The position numbers and the translations under genes are program-made. From Bacillota bacterium (GTDB lineage: Bacteria; Bacillota; UBA4882; UBA8346), in NCBI GenBank assembly GCA_023417475.1, contig JAEZFP010000059.1, positions 62,001-126,000 of the forward strand: 64,000 nucleotides of DNA, read 5' to 3'. Under the pieces are notes generated by a model. The model was not told where the DNA came from. It saw only the letters and a program-made list of their open reading frames with translations, and made no database searches. Every line of letters starts with the position of its first letter. Position 1 is the first letter of the stretch. This document shows, one piece after another, positions 60,433 through 64,000 of this stretch.

Positions 60433-61287
60433 ATGAAGGTTGGAATTATTGATACGACGTTGCGCGACGGGGAACAAACCGCGGGACTGGCCTTTACCCC
60501 CGAAGAAAAGTTAGCGATCGCCCAAACGTTGGATGACGCCGGGGTGCTGGGTTTTGAGGCCGGGATTCCGGCGATGGGGTCGGACGAGCAAGCGGTTTTA
60601 CGGGCGATTGTCAATCTGAACCTGAAGTGTCAGGTCATCGCTTGGAACCGTGCCAATGTCAACGATATTCGCGCCGCGGTCCGCTGCGGTTTTTCCTATA
60701 TCCATGTGTCGGTGCCGGTCTCGGATTTGCATATCAGTTACAAATTGCGGAAAACGCGCGAATGGGTTCTGCAGGAGTTGCGGAGCGCCTTGAGCTACGC
60801 CCGGAGTTGCGGTTGCCGGGTGTCGGCGGGGATGGAGGACGCTTCCCGCGCCACGGAGGAGTTTTTGCTCCAGGTTGCGGCCGTGGCGGCGGAGGCGGGC
60901 GCGGAACGGATCCGTTATGCCGATACCATCGGTTGTCTGGAGCCTTTCACGACTTATGAGCGGTTGCGTCGTTTGACCGGCCGTTGCCCCTTGCCAATCG
61001 AAGTCCATTTGCATAATGATTTCGGATTGGCGACCGCCAATACCCTCGCCGCGTTGCGGGCCGGCGTGGAGCTGGCCAGCGTCACGGTGGGTGGCATCGG
61101 CGAACGGGCCGGCAATGCCGCGCTGGAACAGCTGGTGGCCGTGTTAACCGAAATGCACGGCTGCACTGCCGGAATCGATCCAGAGCAACTGGACCGGTTA
61201 ACGGCAATGGTAGCGGATGCGTGTCGCGGCCCAAAAGAGCCCGGCGGACCCATTGGCGGATTCTTCTCAAACGCAGCCGGTGTCTAA
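60433..61287 (+). CDS. nifV: Homocitrate synthase alpha subunit (NifV-alpha)
   Basis: Catalytic subunit of split homocitrate synthase. IDTTLRDGEQTAGLAF is the catalytic opening, VHLHNDFGLATANTLAALRAG holds the second metal-binding histidines, and GIGERAGNAALEQLV follows. It is 284 residues and ends after the barrel, so the C-terminal domain comes from the omega subunit. It starts 3 bases after the omega gene and ends overlapping the convergent regulator by 4 bases. Confidence 0.92.
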   Translation: MKVGIIDTTLRDGEQTAGLAFTPEEKLAIAQTLDDAGVLGFEAGIPAMGSDEQAVLRAIVNLNLKCQVIAWNRANVNDIRAAVRCGFSYIHVSVPVSDLHISYKLRKTREWVLQELRSALSYARSCGCRVSAGMEDASRATEEFLLQVAAVAAEAGAERIRYADTIGCLEPFTTYERLRRLTGRCPLPIEVHLHNDFGLATANTLAALRAGVELASVTVGGIGERAGNAALEQLVAVLTEMHGCTAGIDPEQLDRLTAMVADACRGPKEPGGPIGGFFSNAAGV

Positions 61288-62234
61288 CACTCGGGATGGC
61301 GTGGCAGGCTCAAGGGTTGTCCCATCTGTGAGACGTCGTAACCGCCAAGCGCCTGGATCTCCGCTTGAAACGACCGGGACTGCAATAAATGCAGGAGCGC
61401 CTGAAAATGGGGCAGCTCGGCGTCTTCCGCTCTAATCACGAGATCGTAACGCTCCTGCTGCAGCGGGACGAAGTCGATCTCCGAGACTTGGGAAGCCACT
61501 TTTTGAATGCCGATGCCGACATCCGCATCGCCTCGCGCAACAGTGCTGGCGACAGTCAGGTGACTGGTGACCACGTTATCGTAGCCGGAGATGTTCCGTC
61601 GATTCAAATTGAGCCGGGCCACCTTCGCGTCCAACAATACCCGCGCGCCCGATCCGCATTCGCGGTTGACGAAACGGACCGCCGGGCGGAACAAGTCTTC
61701 CCAAGTCCGAATACGTTTGGGATTGCCTTTGGCGACGTAAAAACCGGCGGTCCGGGTCACCAAATTGTAGACCAGCGTTTTATGACCCGGCAACATGTGG
61801 CGGATGTACGGCAGATTGTATTCGTCGGTATCGCCGTCCCACAGATGGGCGGTGGCGAGGTTGGCCGCCCCTTGGTACAGGGCCAGCAGTCCGGCGATGC
61901 TCCCAACGTGCCGGCGTAAAAACGTAAGATGGGGAAATTGCTGTTCAAGATGGCGGGTGATGATATCCAAGATCGGATCCTGACCGCAAAGGATGATCCC
62001 TTCCTGGGCCGATGCGACCAACGGAGCCGGATTGGCGATCAGTTGCGCCGAATTGTTGTTAAGGCCTTTCGCCTGTTGTTTATACTGATCGAGATCGCTC
62101 GGGTCGACGCGAACCTGGCGTCCCACCCGGTAGGCGGGCAGCTCGCCGCGTTTGATCATCTCATAAATGGTAAACCGGGAAACCTTTAAAATTTGCGCCA
62201 CTTCGTCCGGGGTGTAAGAGTTGCTTCCGGGCAT
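61284..62234 (-). CDS. Regulator with excisionase-type HTH and molybdate-binding-like sensor domain
   Basis: A one-component regulator of 316 residues. Residues 6-55 are a MerR/excisionase-type helix-turn-helix (YTPDEVAQILKVSRFTIYEMIKRGELPAYRVGR). Residues about 85-300 resemble a periplasmic binding protein-like domain (COG1910 type), with ILCGQDPILDIITRHL, ATAHLWDGDTDEYN and FVNRECGSGARVLLD. Such domains are thought to sense molybdate or tungstate. Converging on the nitrogenase operon, it is a good candidate for its Mo-dependent control. The ATG at 62234 follows AGGAGG. Confidence 0.82.
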   Translation of the reverse strand: MPGSNSYTPDEVAQILKVSRFTIYEMIKRGELPAYRVGRQVRVDPSDLDQYKQQAKGLNNNSAQLIANPAPLVASAQEGIILCGQDPILDIITRHLEQQFPHLTFLRRHVGSIAGLLALYQGAANLATAHLWDGDTDEYNLPYIRHMLPGHKTLVYNLVTRTAGFYVAKGNPKRIRTWEDLFRPAVRFVNRECGSGARVLLDAKVARLNLNRRNISGYDNVVTSHLTVASTVARGDADVGIGIQKVASQVSEIDFVPLQQERYDLVIRAEDAELPHFQALLHLLQSRSFQAEIQALGGYDVSQMGQPLSLPRHPEC

Positions 62235-62266
62235 CAAAAAACCTCCTCGTTTGAACTGAGGAATCG

Positions 62267-62304
62267 CGATCGGCGAAGCAGCTGCGAAACTGCATCGCCA
62301 TCGG
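62267..62304 (-). promoter_or_regulatory. Hairpin in the leader of the Mo-type regulator gene
   Basis: CGATCGGCGAAGCAG and CTGCATCGCCATCGG form a near-perfect stem just downstream of the extended -10 TGG-TATAAT (plus coordinates 62308-62316). It may be an operator or an RNA structure. Confidence 0.55.
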
Positions 62305-62563
62305 TTAATTATACCATATTTATGAAGAAAGCAATTGTCCATTTTGTTTATGTAAGCCGCCATAGGTGGCTTTTCGGTTTTTGGGAGGCAGGATGACCAA
62401 AGCGCTCCATAGCCCTCCATTGACTAACCGAGACCGGAACCCCAATGATAAAATTCCGTAAATTATTTCCTTTCTTAACTTGACAGTCAGCCTAATTTAT
62501 AGGACAATAACAATAAATTCTAAACGTTCCATTTTAAATTGAATATTACTGTTTGGGGTAGAG

Positions 62564-62721
62564 TAGAGGCGCGAAACACAAGAGTACTTTCGTGGAGGCT
62601 GGCGGAGCCGAGGAAACGGAAGAAAAGGGTGTTTTGCCGAAGTTTAAGGAGAGCCGCTCCTTGGCTGGTATTATGGGCGAATAGCTCAGGTACTGTCACC
62701 GTCGTTTGGTGAAGAGCTATC
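62564..62721 (+). ncRNA. Lysine riboswitch (L box)
   Basis: The sequence contains the lysine aptamer blocks: AGAGGCGCGAA at the start, GTGGAGGCTGGCGGAGCCGA, TTGCCGAAG, GGCTGG, GGTACTGTCACCG and a closing GAAGAGCTATC. It precedes dapB of lysine biosynthesis. A terminator follows at 62752-62782, so lysine should switch off dapB. Confidence 0.93.
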
Positions 62722-62751
62722 TTGCCGCCAATGATTCGTTTTTACGATCAA

Positions 62752-62782
62752 AGGTTGGTAGTAGGTATGCCAATCTTTTTTT
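62752..62782 (+). terminator. Terminator of the lysine riboswitch
   Basis: AGGTTGG pairs with CCAATCT around an 11-base loop, followed by Ts. It lies between aptamer and dapB. Confidence 0.8.
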
Positions 62783-62859
62783 ATTTGCTCCGGTCAACGC
62801 TGGGACCGGAAAAGATCGGGCAACAACTTTGCAATGTTGAATACGGAGGAGTGGATTGT

Positions 62860-63660
62860 TTGAGTAAGATTCGCGTTCTGGTAAGCGGCGCTTCGGGAAG
62901 AATGGGCCGGGAAGTAGTCAAAGCGGTTTTAGCCGATGTCGAAGTTGAATTGGTGGGAGCCGTTGATCGTTCCGGCGTTGGGAAAGATGTCGGGACACTC
63001 GTCGGTCAAGAGCCAACCGGAGTGATGATCCAGGAGGACCTGGCCGTTGCGATCGAATTAGTCAACCCCCAAGTCGTGGTGGATTTTACCAACCCGGCTT
63101 CGGTTATGAATAATGTCCGCCAGATCATTCGGGCGAAAGTGCACGCGGTAGTCGGCACCACCGGATTGGCGCCGGAAAACTTGGCGGAACTCAATCAATT
63201 ATGCGGGGAGTCCGGCGTCAATGTCCTGATCGCCCCCAATTTTGCCATTGGGGCGCTGTTGATGATGCGCTTTGCGGCGCAAGCGGCGCAGTTTTTTCCG
63301 GGGGTGGAGATCATCGAGTTGCACCACGATCAGAAGTTGGATGCGCCCTCCGGGACGGCCATCAAAACGGCGGAGTTGATTATGGCCGGTCGTAGCGATA
63401 ACAATGCCAATGCGATCGGCGAGGAAAAGATCAAGGGGGTTCGCGGCGGCGAAATGGGCGGGATTCATTTGCACAGCGTCCGGCTGCCCGGTTTAATCGC
63501 CCATCAGGAAGTGATCTTCGGCGGCGAAGGTCAGACGCTTACCATCCGGCATGACTCAATCAGCCGGGAGTCCTTTATGCCCGGAGTGTTGCTGGCGGTT
63601 AAAAAAATTAGCGAACGGCCGGGATTGACGTATGGCCTGGATCAAATGCTTTTTGAATAA
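62860..63660 (+). CDS. dapB: 4-hydroxy-tetrahydrodipicolinate reductase
   Basis: Reduces hydroxytetrahydrodipicolinate in lysine and diaminopimelate synthesis. VLVSGASGRMGREVV is the nucleotide-binding motif, VGTTGLAPENL follows, and ELHHDQKLDAPSGTA carries the catalytic His and Lys. The TTG at 62860 lies 10 bases after GGAGG and gives 266 residues, the normal length; longer frames upstream run into the riboswitch terminator. Diaminopimelate is also needed for cortex, and dipicolinate synthase follows. Confidence 0.96.
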   Translation: MSKIRVLVSGASGRMGREVVKAVLADVEVELVGAVDRSGVGKDVGTLVGQEPTGVMIQEDLAVAIELVNPQVVVDFTNPASVMNNVRQIIRAKVHAVVGTTGLAPENLAELNQLCGESGVNVLIAPNFAIGALLMMRFAAQAAQFFPGVEIIELHHDQKLDAPSGTAIKTAELIMAGRSDNNANAIGEEKIKGVRGGEMGGIHLHSVRLPGLIAHQEVIFGGEGQTLTIRHDSISRESFMPGVLLAVKKISERPGLTYGLDQMLFE

Positions 63661-63803
63661 ATTATGCGGCGTCCGGTGACACCAACCGTTCGCAATGGAC
63701 GTTTCCCGCGATTGTGCGCTTTGAAAGATGTCCAGCTTCACCTCCCGCTTTCACAAGGAATATACTAAAATAGCCTGGGTTGTAGGAAAGGGAGGGTATT
63801 TCG

Positions 63804-64000
63804 TTGAAAGAACGTTGGCAACTTGAAGCGGCTGTGATCGGCGGCGATTCAAGGCAGCTCGCTGTCGCCCGCAGTTTGGCGGATTGGTTCGACCAGGTTT
63901 ATGTGGTTGGGCATCCGGAGTCGCAGATTCAGACGCCGTTGCAGTGGCGGGCCGAGGTTTCGGGAGCATTGGCGAAGGCGCAAGTTGTCGTCCTGCCCAT
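63804..64000 (+). CDS. dpaA: Dipicolinate synthase subunit A, cut by window end
   Basis: The start of a gene with TTG at 63804 behind GGGAGGG. The visible 65 residues begin MKERWQLEAAVIGGDSRQLA and continue with a Rossmann-like pattern, as in DpaA (SpoVFA), which makes dipicolinic acid for the spore core from hydroxytetrahydrodipicolinate. Its place after dapB is common in spore formers. The 3' part lies beyond the window. Confidence 0.8.
   Translation, partial: MKERWQLEAAVIGGDSRQLAVARSLADWFDQVYVVGHPESQIQTPLQWRAEVSGALAKAQVVVLP

Overview
The window looks like chromosomal DNA from an endospore-forming, nitrogen-fixing Firmicute (Bacillota) with a Gram-negative-type outer membrane. Spore markers are an alpha/beta-type small acid-soluble spore protein, DisA, a YlmC/YmxH-type protein and the start of dipicolinate synthase subunit A. 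Outer-membrane markers are Kdo transferase WaaA, a KpsC/KpsS-like protein, heptose-1-phosphate adenylyltransferase and a heptosyltransferase. This combination fits Negativicutes, Halanaerobiia or Hydrogenispora/Limnochordia-like lineages; the exact lineage cannot be fixed from sequence alone. Most genes have strong Shine-Dalgarno sequences, and GTG and TTG starts are common.

Layout. 1-19.7 kb is mostly rightward core genes: polA-mutM-coaE-slt, rimO-pgsA, a leftward cysteine-desulfurase-like gene with an AbrB-like gene, a spore protein, mtnP-galE, dedA-radA-disA, carD, a PIN/TRAM protein, ispD-ispF, then waaA and a capsule/Kdo-type gene. 19.8-23.2 kb is a leftward LPS heptose cluster. 23.6-31.8 kb is mixed: a methyltransferase, acetyltransferases and a thiamine ABC transporter (thiB under a TPP riboswitch, thiP, thiQ). 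32-40.6 kb is accessory: a DUF3788 protein, a truncated YafY-like regulator, a lipoprotein glycosidase, SOS-regulated dinB, an L,D-transpeptidase, MarR and a QueG-like iron-sulfur protein.

40.7-62.3 kb is the most interesting part. A nine-gene molybdate/oxyanion operon (methyltransferase, Fec/Mol-type ABC transporter, signal-less WtpA-like protein, ModD, ModABC) faces a small molbindin. Next comes a three-gene cassette of unknown function: a cytosolic solute-binding-like protein with a DUF1858-like head, a HypB/UreG-type GTPase and a permease-less ABC ATPase. Then follows an iron-only nitrogenase operon: anfH-anfD-anfG-anfK, a HEPN-like gene, nifI1-nifI2, nifB and a split homocitrate synthase. 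A convergent one-component regulator with a molybdate-binding-type sensor domain closes the region. No nifE or nifN is present in the window.

The molybdate operon and the nitrogenase operon carry the same promoter architecture: a 17-bp GlnR/TnrA-type inverted repeat just upstream of a sigma-A promoter with a 17-bp spacer, a C-free start of the transcript, and a direct repeat of the same half-site inside the leader. This suggests joint nitrogen control. Two arrays of a degenerate 21-bp tandem repeat (28961-29128 and 52167-52397) share the same core and lie downstream of ABC-transporter-type genes. The window ends with a lysine riboswitch, dapB and the start of dpaA.
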